Assembly (NCBI GenBank): GCA_963773155.1 | Contig: CAVZAB010000010.1 | Coordinates: forward strand, 124,001-188,000 | Reading direction: 5' to 3' | DNA: 64,000 nucleotides | Source of the DNA: CAVZAB01 sp963773155 | GTDB taxonomy: Bacteria; Pseudomonadota; Alphaproteobacteria; Rhizobiales; Beijerinckiaceae | Shown here: piece after piece, positions 25,820 through 34,395 of the stretch | Layout: each line of letters begins with the position of its first letter | How positions within the stretch are numbered: the stretch's first letter is position 1 | Position numbers and translations under genes: made by a program | The notes under the pieces: generated by a model | What the model saw: the letters and a program-made list of their open reading frames with translations, nothing else | What the model was told of the DNA's origin: nothing | Database searches by the model: none

Positions 25820-27394
25820 CTATTGCGCAGCCGCAAGTGGCCGCGACGGCCGCATCGCCTCGCGCGCGAGCTTGATCGGATAGCGGCGGCGGATTTCCGC
25901 ATCGACCGGTTCGGCGAGATGGGTCGGGTAATGGTTCGCCAGAATCTCCCGCACCTTGGCAGCGGCTCGCTGCAGCACGGTGCTTGCTCCCTGCTCGGTC
26001 CATTCATTCGGGCTGCGGCGGTCGCCGACGCCGGGATAGACATATTCGGTCTCCATCAGCCGCAAGGTCTGGTCGGAGCCGAGATAATGGCCGGGCCCGC
26101 CGATACAGGCACTCTTAATCGTCTCGAAGGAGAGTGTGTCGTCGGAGACTTCGATGCCCTTGATGGTCCGCTGCGCGGCGCCAATGATGTCATTGTCGAT
26201 GACCAGGCTTTCCAGCGAGAAGCCCAGCAGGCTCGCCTGCATGCCCGCCGATTCGTAAATTAGGTTGGCGCCGGCATTGCCGACGAGCGCATGGTTGTAG
26301 GCTTTTTCCGCTCCCGATTGCGCATCGGCGATTTTCGAATCGGTCATGCCGGAGGCGGTACCGCCGGTCAGATCGTAAAAATGCGCCATCTGGGCCGCGG
26401 CCGAGGAGAGCAGCGCCTGTTCGGGACTGCCACCCGACATGGCACCTGTCCGCAGGTCTGAGACAAAGCACCAGGTCCCGAAAATGGCGGGATGACCCGG
26501 GCAAATGGCGTTGACATAGACAAGCCCGGCAAGGACTTCCGCCACCTCCTGGGCGAGAGCGCCGGCAAGCGCGGCTGGCGCCGTGGCACCGGCCTGGCCG
26601 GCCGACAGAAGCAGAACCGGCATGCCGCCGCGCACCGCCGCCTCGAGACAGCGGCAGGCGTCCTCGGCGAATTTCATCGGCGGAACGACGAAACAATTGG
26701 ATTGGCTGACGAAGGGCCGCTCGCGCCAGCGCGCCTCCCCGCCCGCCCAAAAATGCAGCATCTCGAGCGAGGCCTTGAGGTGGTCGGGATGAACCCAGCT
26801 CGTGCCGACATGCTTGGTCGTGCTGGCGATCGAGGCATAGCAGGTGTTGAAATCCATCTCGAATGGGTCGGGAACGTCGCGCGGCACGACCGAGCGCTGG
26901 AAGAAATGGATGTGGTCCATGGCATCGACGATTCGGCCGATGTCGAATAGGTCACGGAGCTGCGATTCCCGGTATTGGCCGGTCTCCGGATCCACCATGT
27001 GGACTGCCGCGCCGGCCGTCCCGAAATAGACCTTTTTGCCCCACGGCTCCATGTCGAAGCGCGGGTCCTGGGCGTACAGCGGGAATTGCCGCGCTGCCTT
27101 GGCGAGCGCATCCTCGACAACGGCGCGCGGGATCACCAGCCGTCCGTTGTTGGCGATCCGGCAGCCGGCGGTTACCATCGCCTCGACACAGGAGGGAATC
27201 GCATCGGCGAGGCCAATTTCTTCGAGGAGCCGGAGGGCGGCGCGGTGAACCTTAAGTACGTCGGCGTCGCTGAGCGGCCGATAGCGGCCGCCTTCAAGCC
27301 CGGGTCGAACCGGGCGGACATGATCGGCGAGCGGCGAGGCCCGCATCGCCCGCCGAGCCTCGCGACCGCCACGCCGGCCCGCATCCTTGAACAT
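25820..27394 (-). CDS. MttB-family (non-pyrrolysine) corrinoid methyltransferase
   Basis: This is a 524-residue member of the trimethylamine methyltransferase MttB superfamily: RPVRPGLEGGRYRPLSDADV, LRLLEEIGLADAIPS, FGTAGAAVHMVDPETGQY, then GGTASGMTDSKIADAQSG and FETIKSACIGGPGHYLG. There is no in-frame amber codon in the barrel, so it is of the non-pyrrolysine group that includes MtgB (glycine betaine) and carnitine or proline-betaine demethylases. It would move a methyl group from a quaternary amine to a corrinoid protein. No corrinoid protein or activase gene lies nearby. The first gene of the leftward run, it is divergent from lysR across 104 bases that contain a palindrome. Confidence 0.9.
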   Translation of the reverse strand: MFKDAGRRGGREARRAMRASPLADHVRPVRPGLEGGRYRPLSDADVLKVHRAALRLLEEIGLADAIPSCVEAMVTAGCRIANNGRLVIPRAVVEDALAKAARQFPLYAQDPRFDMEPWGKKVYFGTAGAAVHMVDPETGQYRESQLRDLFDIGRIVDAMDHIHFFQRSVVPRDVPDPFEMDFNTCYASIASTTKHVGTSWVHPDHLKASLEMLHFWAGGEARWRERPFVSQSNCFVVPPMKFAEDACRCLEAAVRGGMPVLLLSAGQAGATAPAALAGALAQEVAEVLAGLVYVNAICPGHPAIFGTWCFVSDLRTGAMSGGSPEQALLSSAAAQMAHFYDLTGGTASGMTDSKIADAQSGAEKAYNHALVGNAGANLIYESAGMQASLLGFSLESLVIDNDIIGAAQRTIKGIEVSDDTLSFETIKSACIGGPGHYLGSDQTLRLMETEYVYPGVGDRRSPNEWTEQGASTVLQRAAAKVREILANHYPTHLAEPVDAEIRRRYPIKLAREAMRPSRPLAAAQ

Positions 27395-27477
27395 TGCTCA
27401 TAGGTTGGCGCCTTCGTCAGCTGGATGTGCAGCATCCTTTCAGAGACTTGGCCGCGCTTCAACGCGACCAAATATTC

Positions 27478-27493
27478 ATCGTCACATGACGAT
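27478..27493 (+). promoter_or_regulatory. palindrome, probable LysR operator
   Basis: ATCGTCA-CA-TGACGAT, a 7+7 perfect inverted repeat with a two-base centre, lies six bases before the lysR-type ATG in the divergent lysR/mttB intergenic region. LysR proteins bind such dyads and autoregulate. The assignment is by position. Confidence 0.55.
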
Positions 27494-27498
27494 TTTTC

Positions 27499-28465
27499 AT
27501 GTATTCAAAGCCCATGGCCATGCCCATGCCGGCACTGGCGGCGCTGCGCGCCTTCGAGGCCGCGGCCCGCCATTCAAGTTTCCGACGTGCCGCGGAGGAA
27601 TTGCGTATTACGCAATCGGCGATCAGCCATCAGATCGCCCGGCTCGAGGAAAGCGTCAACACCAGGCTGTTTCGACGGCACGCCCGGCGGGTCGAACTGA
27701 CCGAAGCCGGCGCCCAATTCTATCCGTTCGTGCGCGACGGATTCGAGCGATTGGCCCAGGGAACCGCGTTGTTGACCCGCAAGGGCCTCGCCGGCGACCT
27801 GACAGTCCAGGTCTATGTCACGGTTGCCGTCCGCTGGTTGATCCCGCGACTGTTCGGCTTTCAGCAGGACAATCCGGATCTTCTCGTGCGAACTCAGCAC
27901 CAGCCATCTCGACTGGGAATTCGACGCCGACACCTGCGACGTCGGCATCATTTACACAACCCGTCCGAACCGGTCGCAACTGCACTATGCACCGCTCTTG
28001 AAGGCAAACCTCTATCCTGTCTGCAGTCCAGAATTGGCGCTGCATCTGTCGCAACCCGCCGATCTCGAACACCAGGTCCTGCTGCAGGTCTATACAGCGG
28101 CCGAAGACTGGCACGCTTGGCTGGCGGCGGCCGGCCTCGCCGCGACCGGCGGCCGTGCGGCCCCGAAATTCGACAGCTATCTTTTGGCGCTGGAAGCGGC
28201 CGTGGAGGGCCAGGGCGTTGCCATTGCCCCGCACTTCCTGGTCGCCGCCGATTTGCGGGCCGGCCGTCTGGTACGGCCATTCGAGGCCCAGGCTCAGCAA
28301 CCCGGTGGCTGGTTCCTGGTCTGCCGGGGCGAGCGCCGTGCCGAACCGCCGATCGTCCGGTTCCGAGATTGGCTCGTGGGCGCGGTACGCAGCGATCCGG
28401 CAATCCTGAGCGCGGTCGTGCCCGAGGCTTCCCCCCTTGACGGGCGCCAGCCGCGTGCCGCCTGA
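27499..28465 (+). pseudogene. LysR-family regulator with a one-base frameshift
   Basis: The N-terminal helix-turn-helix is intact (ALRAFEAAARHSSFRRAAEE, LRITQSAISHQIARLEESV), of the GcvA-like subgroup. At about 27889 an extra A (GTGCGAACTCAGC) shifts the frame. The effector domain then continues one frame over (HLDWEFDADTCDVGIIYTT, KANLYPVCSPELALH, LEAAVEGQGVAIAPHFLVA) to TGA 28465. Corrected length is about 320 residues, normal for the family. By place it should control the divergent MttB-DmgDH operon and the MFS gene that it overlaps (TGATG). A sequencing error is as likely as real decay, since every other part is well preserved. Confidence 0.85.
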
Positions 28466-28506
28466 TGCAGCGCCGCGGTGCTGATCGCAGTGCGCGGGAG
28501 GCAAGC

Positions 28507-29763
28507 ATGAAGGCCAAAGGCTTCGGCGCGTCCGAATGCGAGACCGCGCTTGCCCGCCAGCCCGCATCGGCTTGGCTGCATCCCCTGCTCGCGACCATGC
28601 TGATCCAGACTGTCTTGGCGCTCCTCAACCGCGCCATTCCAACGCTCGCGCCGGTCCTGCTGCCGTCGGCCGGCTTGCAATCATCTGCCGTTGGCTATTT
28701 CGACGCCCTGAATACCGGGGCCGCCATGGCCTTTCTGGTCGGCGGCCACCCCTTGATTCGCCGCGCCGGTCCGATCCGGACGCTGCAGTTCGGGCTGCTG
28801 CTCGGCGGCCTTGGCGTCGTGCTGCTGGCGCTGCCGCTCTGGCAGGCCCTGGTTGGAGCGAGCCTGCTTATGGGGTTTGCCTATGGGCCGTCCTCGCCGG
28901 CCGGCAGCGATATTCTGCTGCGGCATGCCCCGGTGCGGCACCGAACTTTGATCTTTTCGGTCAAACAGGCCGCCGTCCCCCTCGGCGGCATTCTCGCCGG
29001 CCTCCTTTTGCCGTACCTGATTGCCCATGCCGGTTGGCCCGCGACCGTCGGTTGTTTGTTCGTGACGACCATTGCCTGTGCGGGCGCGGTCGAACCGGTG
29101 CGCGAGATGGTCGACAGCGGGCGCGATCCCGGCCAGTCGCTGCATCCCTATGCCTTTCTCTCGCCGCGCGCCCTGCTGCGGCCCTTGAGAATACTGTGGC
29201 AGGCGCCGCTCCTGCCCCAGCATGCGCTAGCTTCGGCCTGCTTCGCCTGTGCCCAAGGCGCCATGTTTGCCTTTTACGTCACGTTCCTGGTTCTTGCTGA
29301 TGGCTACGGCCTTGCTGAAGCGGGCCTGCTTTTCGCGTTCTTCCAGGCTGGCGGCATATTTGGTAGGATTTTTCTTGGCTGGCTCGCCGATCGGCTGGGC
29401 TCGGGCCTGCCGATATTGCGGGTGACCGGTATCGCCTCGGCCGCGACATTGTCGGCATTGGCCATGTCGACGGCCGATTGGGGATTCTCCGCCCATGCCG
29501 GTCTCGCCATTATTGCCGGCGTCGCGGTGTCGAGCTGGAACGGCGTCAACCTTGCCGAAGTCGCGCGTGCCGCACCTGGCGGCCAGGTCAGCGAAACAAC
29601 GGCCGGCGTCGCCTTTGTCAACTACATCGGTTTCATTATCGGGCCGGTCGCCTTTGCCGCTCTGCTGCATCAGGGCGCCGGCTATCGGTTCGGTTTCCTG
29701 GCGGCCGCCGGCGTCGCGGCACTGGGCAGCCTCGTTCTGCTCGCCCCGGCGCGCCGGGCCTAG
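28507..29763 (+). CDS. MFS transporter
   Basis: This is a 418-residue major facilitator with about 12 hydrophobic segments (for example GLLLGGLGVVLLALPLWQAL and GIASAATLSALAMSTADWGF). The cytoplasmic loop IRRAGPIRTLQFG and the motif GWLADRLGSGLP (G-x-x-x-D-R type) near the middle are of the family. ATG 28507 is preferred because GGGAGG lies five bases before. An upstream ATG at 28465 overlaps the lysR stop. It may carry the substrate or product of the divergent catabolic operon. Direction and substrate are unknown. Confidence 0.85.
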   Translation: MKAKGFGASECETALARQPASAWLHPLLATMLIQTVLALLNRAIPTLAPVLLPSAGLQSSAVGYFDALNTGAAMAFLVGGHPLIRRAGPIRTLQFGLLLGGLGVVLLALPLWQALVGASLLMGFAYGPSSPAGSDILLRHAPVRHRTLIFSVKQAAVPLGGILAGLLLPYLIAHAGWPATVGCLFVTTIACAGAVEPVREMVDSGRDPGQSLHPYAFLSPRALLRPLRILWQAPLLPQHALASACFACAQGAMFAFYVTFLVLADGYGLAEAGLLFAFFQAGGIFGRIFLGWLADRLGSGLPILRVTGIASAATLSALAMSTADWGFSAHAGLAIIAGVAVSSWNGVNLAEVARAAPGGQVSETTAGVAFVNYIGFIIGPVAFAALLHQGAGYRFGFLAAAGVAALGSLVLLAPARRA

Positions 29764-29796
29764 CCTCGCTCCGGCGCTGACTCAGCCGATGTCAAC

Positions 29797-30084
29797 TCAA
29801 TACTGGCGGTAGCGCAAGCACACATAATTGCCATAATAATCATAGCCGTAGCGTACACAGTGCTGTGGCGTCGTCGCTGCACCAACTATCGCGCCGCCAG
29901 CCGCGCCAAGGGCACCGCCGACCGCCGCTCCGCCCCAAGTCCCCGTCGACGCGCCGCCGATCAATGCACCTGCCGTACCACCAATCAAGGCACCCCCGGC
30001 GGCCCGCTGTCCCTCGGTTTGGCCGCATCCCGCAACCGCAAGGGCAGCGGCAACGACAACTGACAGCAGAAAGAATTTCCTCAT
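29797..30084 (-). CDS. glycine-zipper lipoprotein
   Basis: The product has 95 residues. A signal peptide ends in the lipobox LAVAGC (Cys about 20), so it is probably lipidated. Next comes a glycine-zipper repeat, GGALIGGTAGALIGGAST and GGAAVGGALGAAGGAIVGAA, which can insert in or span the outer membrane. The C-terminal YGYDYYGNYVCLRYRQY is Tyr-rich with two Cys. GGAG lies six bases before the ATG. Such proteins are envelope components, SmpA/OmlA-like or 17-kDa-antigen-like. The specific role is unknown. Confidence 0.75.
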   Translation of the reverse strand: MRKFFLLSVVVAAALAVAGCGQTEGQRAAGGALIGGTAGALIGGASTGTWGGAAVGGALGAAGGAIVGAATTPQHCVRYGYDYYGNYVCLRYRQY

Positions 30085-30740
30085 CGCCCACTCCTCGCAT
30101 TCTAATCGCGCTGGGAAGATGGCACGCCTCTCGGCGATCGTCTATAGCGGGGCCGGCGCACGTCGCGTAGAGCGCGCGATGCCGTTATGCGATCGGCCTT
30201 GCCGTTGGAACCTTGTCGACCCGCTTTCGCCGTATGAGGCCGCAATTTGCCGCGTTTTCCTGAAAGGTGCGGGTCCGCCATGAGGAACCCAACCGGTGAG
30301 TCAACCAATTCCGACCGCCACTCGACGCTCCAATCAGGCGGCTCCATCGTAACCGCCGATCCGGACTTGCTGGCCCAACGGATTTGAGCGTCAGCCCGAC
30401 CCATAGCGTTCAGGAGATGCGCGTCTCGAACGCCGCACCACGCCTGTACTTGCGATCATCCGCTGTCAGTATTCAACCTGTTCGGTGACCTCGAACGGTG
30501 CCTTCGCCCTGGCAACGTCCACAGCGCCGACGGCGTCGGCGGAGTGATTCGAAACGATCAGGCGTGGGATGGTGGCCGATCGGCCTGACCCCAATTTCCG
30601 CTCAATTCGGGGGCCAAATTTACGCCATTCCCGCAAGAAAGCGTCGAAAGGGCGTCAAAACTGTGGCGAGGACGACACACCCAGAACCATTGTTAAGGGC
30701 CTGCAACAAAAGCGTTGCCAAACGTCGCCGCCGCCATAAG
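30085..30740. other. long intergenic region, no supported protein gene
   Basis: About 650 bases between the leftward lipoprotein gene and the small RNA candidate. A 35-codon frame at 30281-30388 has no ribosome site and is not called. The right end must contain the promoter of the RNA at 30741. TTGCCA at about 30716 is a possible -35 element, but no good -10 is seen. Confidence 0.4.
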
Positions 30741-30825
30741 TTGAGGGCAGTAGCGTTGACCCGCTACTGCCCTCCTGAGGGCGTTTCCTCCCTAGACTTG
30801 GGCCGCCTCTGGCGGTCCTTTTTTT
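30741..30825 (+). ncRNA. small RNA candidate with intrinsic terminator (suhB/MmgR-like)
   Basis: A perfect 11-bp hairpin GGGCAGTAGCG/CGCTACTGCCC (30745-30755 and 30762-30772) is followed by CCTCCTGAGGGCGTTTCCTCCC, an anti-Shine-Dalgarno-rich single strand. A GC-rich terminator follows, GGGCCGCC-TCT-GGCGGTCC with seven T (30800-30825). The second segment can also pair as GCCCT/AGGGC, competing with the first hairpin. This arrangement and the CCTCCTGAGGGCGTTTCCTC block are what I recall of the alphaproteobacterial suhB (MmgR, alpha-r8) RNA family. The family name is uncertain. An attenuator for the DUF1254 gene 172 bases downstream is the alternative. Confidence 0.6.
30800..30825 (+). terminator. 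Rho-independent terminator
   Basis: GGGCCGCC (30800-30807) pairs with GGCGGTCC (30811-30818) around a three-base loop and is followed by seven T residues on the plus strand. It ends the small RNA candidate. Confidence 0.85.
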
Positions 30826-30997
30826 GGCAAATCCGGGGAGCGCAATAAAGCAGGCATTTCGCAGAAAAAATCAACCGGATTTGCGGCGGTTGGTGCAATT
30901 AATTCGAGGCGCGGTCCGGCCGCAGGAAAGCACCGAGGCATACCGGGCCGGGGCCTGCGGGCAAGCGGCCCGTCGCAGCGGTGAGGGAATAGCGGGA

Positions 30998-32386
30998 ATG
31001 GCGACCGCCAACCGCCGGCAATTTCTGGCCTCTGCCATGGCCGGTTGGTTCGCACCGATTGGAATGACCGAGGTCAACGCTGCCCCGGTCGATCCCAATC
31101 CCGAGGCTATGGTCTATGCGCGCGCCCTTCCTGCCTATCTTTATGGCTTTCCCTTTCTGTACACCGCGACGCTTCGCTGGAACTGGTTGAACAGGCCACA
31201 GACCGGCCCGCTTCCTTCCGTTCCAGTCAACCAGATGTGGCGCCAGAGCTATTGGCCGAGCGCGGCCTTGCCGTTCGCCGGGCGAGCGTGTTTGGAGGCA
31301 TTGTCCTGCGCGGCCTGGCTCGATCTTGGCCAGGAACCCGTCATCCTTTCGGTTCCCGATTCCGGCTCAAATTACTACGCAATTCGGCTCTGCGGCGTCG
31401 ATTGCGATGTCTTCGCCTATGTCGGCTCGCGCGGTGGCGCGGCGGCGCGCCATTATGCCATTGCCGGTCCCGACTGGAACGGTCCGCTGCCGGCCAGTGT
31501 GGCGGCCTTGCTGCGCGCACCGACCCACGAAGCCGTACTGATCGGTCAAGTTTTCGTGGCAGGGCCTCGGCAGTTTGCCAGTGCCAGGACTCTGCAGACC
31601 CATATCGATGTGACTCCTCTGAGCCTTTGGGCAAAGCTCGATGCAACCTACCCGCCAAACCGCGAGACTTGGATGCCCTATTCGGCCCTCGATCCGCTTG
31701 CCGAGTGGCGGACGATGCGGCGAGCGCTCGGCGAAAACCCGACCGGCGTGAATAGCCGCGAGATCATCGCCTGGCTCGATTCACTCGGCCTCGATCCGGC
31801 AAATGGCGATCAAGGCGCGATCGATGCGACCATCCTGCGTGGACTAAGCCGCGCAGCAGCAGACGGCCGGGCCGCGATCGAACGGGCGCGGGCGACCCCG
31901 GGCGGGGTTCCAGTCAACGGTTGGCTCTACCCGGCAAAAACAATCGGCAAGGCCGGCCTCGCCGGCGATTTCCTGACCCGGGCAAGCACGCAATGCGCGA
32001 GCGAAACACTCGCCGACACCGTCGAGGAAATCACAGTGTTGACCACTTCGAGCGACGTGTCGGGCGCGCCACTCGACGGCCAGATTTCTTATCTGGTCCG
32101 CTTCGCGCCCGGCAATTTTCCGCCAGCCGCGGTCTGGTCGCTGACGCTCTATGACCGCAACGGCGCTACAGACGCGACCGGCAGAGGCCACCTTGCTGGC
32201 GCCAATCCTTTTGCTAGCCGCGACGGCCTGACCGTGGCCATCGGCACAGCGGCCCGCGGCAGCGGGGCCAAGAGGCTGATCGCGCCGGACGGCCCGTTCG
32301 AACTGGTGCTGCGCCTCTATGGGCCGGAGCCAGAGGTGGTAGCACAACGCTATCTGCCGCCGGCGCCTAACGCGCGCAGCAAGTAG
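30998..32386 (+). CDS. DUF1254/DUF1214 exported protein
   Basis: The protein has 462 residues. The N-terminus NRRQFLASAMAGWF is Tat-like (RRxF), followed by a cleavage region ending VNAAP. The DUF1254 part has YARALPAYLYGFPFLYTA and NYYAIRLCGVDCDVFAYVG. The DUF1214 part has VNGWLYPAKTIGKAG, SYLVRFAPGNFPPAAVWSLT and LYDRNG. Proteins with this pair of domains are periplasmic and widespread in proteobacteria, but no reaction is established. ATG 30998 fits the Tat signal. Purine-rich GAGGGAATAGCGGGA precedes it. The frame is open further upstream to 30824, but that part overlaps the terminator. Confidence 0.8.
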   Translation: MATANRRQFLASAMAGWFAPIGMTEVNAAPVDPNPEAMVYARALPAYLYGFPFLYTATLRWNWLNRPQTGPLPSVPVNQMWRQSYWPSAALPFAGRACLEALSCAAWLDLGQEPVILSVPDSGSNYYAIRLCGVDCDVFAYVGSRGGAAARHYAIAGPDWNGPLPASVAALLRAPTHEAVLIGQVFVAGPRQFASARTLQTHIDVTPLSLWAKLDATYPPNRETWMPYSALDPLAEWRTMRRALGENPTGVNSREIIAWLDSLGLDPANGDQGAIDATILRGLSRAAADGRAAIERARATPGGVPVNGWLYPAKTIGKAGLAGDFLTRASTQCASETLADTVEEITVLTTSSDVSGAPLDGQISYLVRFAPGNFPPAAVWSLTLYDRNGATDATGRGHLAGANPFASRDGLTVAIGTAARGSGAKRLIAPDGPFELVLRLYGPEPEVVAQRYLPPAPNARSK

Positions 32387-32388
32387 GT

Positions 32389-33388
32389 CTAGGGCAGATC
32401 CTGCCGCTTAAGTCCGCGCGCGAAATGCGCGATGCGCGCTTCGACCGCTACCGAATCGGGATCGCGATAGGGGCCGAACTTAAAATATTGCTTGGCGCCT
32501 TCGCTATTTTGACGAAAACCTATTCGGCCCTCGGCCCGCACGATCGGCCGGCCATTCGCCTCGATTTCAACCATGCCGGCGCCGTCCGGACCCGGTCGGA
32601 AATGATAGAGCATGTGGGTCCATTGACCGAAGACGTCGGGCAGGGCGTCGAACATTGTGAGCTTGATGTCGCTTGCGCAGGTGACCGCTGCAGAATCGTC
32701 CGATGGCGGGCCATGCGCAACATCGAAGGCGTCATGCCCATGCGACAGCAGATCGTCGTCGCCTGAAGGCGACGACAGCAGGGCATGACGCAGCGACGCC
32801 CCCGGCTGCTGCTTGGCATTCCTGTCGGCGGCGATGACCACCCGGCACTGGTTGTCCTGCGGATGCCGGTCGTCGCGGTCATTGTCCTGCTCGATCGTCA
32901 CCGTGAAAACCCGCCCGGTAAACCGCTGCGCCAGGATAGGGCTGTTGCCAAGGCTTTGTTTCCATTGACCAATCACCAGTCGGCCGGTATCGGCGCTAAT
33001 ATCGGGATCGATCAGCATGTCGAACGCGTACCAGACGTCAGTGGGAAAAGGCAGCCAGGTCGAACTCGGCTTCCCAAATCTCCGCCCGTTCGACATCGCC
33101 GCCGGCGTTGTAATTACCGTCCTCGGCCCGGCATTCCTTGTGAACCTGCATCAGACCGAACAGTGTGAGAGCGGACCTTGGTCTAACCTGCAATGTCAAG
33201 GCATTGAAAGGCTCGCCGGGCACCGGCTCGATGGCAAAGGCATTTTCGTCGCGCTTGCACACAAACCAATGGTCGGGCGAGGGATTGCGGCCGGCAAAAT
33301 CGTCGCGCAGAACCTCCTGCGCCGTCGTCAGACCGGGCGTGGCGGCGGTCGCGAGCATGACGAGAAGGAAGCGCAAAGCAATGGGCAC
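32389..33388 (-). pseudogene. polysaccharide-lyase-like (heparin-lyase-I family) protein, frameshifted
   Basis: From ATG 33388 a signal peptide (LRFLLVMLATAATPGLTTA) leads into VLRDDFAGRNPSPDHWFVC and GGDVERAEIWEA, the start of the PF14099-type jelly-roll fold. At about 33070 the frame shifts. The rest, STWLPFPTDVWYAFDMLID, GQWKQSLGNSP, VFGQWTHMLYHFRPGPDG and KQYFKFGPYRDPD, runs to 32389. One indel explains the break, and the joined protein has about 330 residues. Enzymes of the family cleave uronic-acid polysaccharides in the periplasm. Substrate unknown. Whether the frameshift is real cannot be judged here. Confidence 0.65.
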
Positions 33389-33448
33389 GATGGAATGTTA
33401 GGTCTTTTAGGATGCCGCCGAAAGCTATAAGCCAGGCCGCCCGGCCAA

Positions 33449-33742
33449 TTAAGACGCCGGCGACACCACCGAATGAACCAGGGTCAGTTTCGGCCGGGCC
33501 GATTGCGGCCGCAGCTTGATCTCGATCCAATCGCCCTGGTTCCGCCCCTCGACCACGCGATACCCCATTTTTTCCGCGAGCGCGCGCGCCTGTTCGCGGC
33601 TTCCGCGGCCGATCCAGGCATGGTCTATGGTTCCAAACTCCATGGCAGCCGCCAGAATGCCAAGTTCGACGCCTTCGTCGAAATCCTCGGATCGCTCCGG
33701 AAACCGCAGTGTCACATCCTCCGTCAAATGAATTCGACGCAT
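33449..33742 (-). CDS. hypothetical protein, conserved-looking
   Basis: This is a 97-residue soluble protein with alternating alpha/beta segments (DEGVELGILAAAMEFGTI, EQARALAEKMGYRVVEG, DWIEIKLRP). There is no signal peptide. GGGAGG lies five to six bases upstream of ATG 33742, a good ribosome site. The pattern resembles small double-psi or BolA-like proteins, but no family is recognised. It is followed by the shorter lyase region in the same direction. Confidence 0.6.
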   Translation of the reverse strand: MRRIHLTEDVTLRFPERSEDFDEGVELGILAAAMEFGTIDHAWIGRGSREQARALAEKMGYRVVEGRNQGDWIEIKLRPQSARPKLTLVHSVVSPAS

Positions 33743-33847
33743 CGTGCCCTCCCAGCCGATGCTATTGACTCACCTCGCGGTTAAAACCCGGTTAACCTGC
33801 CGCGCTCTATTCTGATTGGTCAGATCAGCCGACGGCGCCAATGCCGC

Positions 33848-34177
33848 TCAGGCCGACCTCTTGGCACTCGAGATCCGCAGGCTTTCCTGACCCGCCTTTT
33901 GCAGGAAATTCTCGACTTTCGGCGACAAGCTCGCCAAGAGCCACGGCAGTTCGACGTCGAGCCGCAGCGAATCATCGAGAACATCAATCTTTGCGGTGAT
34001 GGTCTGACCCAGCGCCGCCACCCGCACATCGGCGTGGTAGTCGGTCCAAACGACGTCGGTCGAACCGATCCGATCGTTGAACGCCGCCGCGAGACGTTCC
34101 ATCTGTTCGCTGACGCCTTGCTTGGCGCGCGTCGCGCCCAAACTGTGCGGAACGACGAGCGTAATGGTCTTGGCCAT
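33848..34177 (-). CDS. polyhydroxyalkanoic acid system family protein
   Basis: The product has 109 residues. TITLVVPHSLGATRAKQG and the C-terminal LRLDVELPWLLASLSPKVEN match the PHA granule-region family (PF09650): the motif PHxLG near the start and LPWLL near the end. These proteins associate with PHA granule gene clusters. No phaC or phasin genes are in this window. ATG 34177 has GGAG at seven bases. In-frame upstream sequence to 34384 is not similar to the family. Confidence 0.75.
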   Translation of the reverse strand: MAKTITLVVPHSLGATRAKQGVSEQMERLAAAFNDRIGSTDVVWTDYHADVRVAALGQTITAKIDVLDDSLRLDVELPWLLASLSPKVENFLQKAGQESLRISSAKRSA

Positions 34178-34395
34178 GATCGAACTCCTAGGGGCTGCAT
34201 GTGGGGATGCGCTGCCCGCTTTTGCAAGTGGCGAGTGGCGACAAAACCGTTTGCTGCGGCAAAACGCGTGCCGGCTGTCGGATTTGACAAGATCGGCAAA
34301 GGCAACGACGATTATCGCCTGGCCAATATATTGCATGCCACTAAGCGATGTCTGAACCGCGGGGCAAGGGCAGGCCGGGATCATGGAGGACGGGT

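Noticed and set aside
25820..27394. Pyrrolysine-encoding MttB
   Set aside because: The frame has no internal TAG, so it belongs to the non-pyrrolysine branch.
30498..30848. A plus-strand frame of 116 codons rich in Arg
   Set aside because: It runs through the small RNA hairpin and terminator, with no family similarity or ribosome site.
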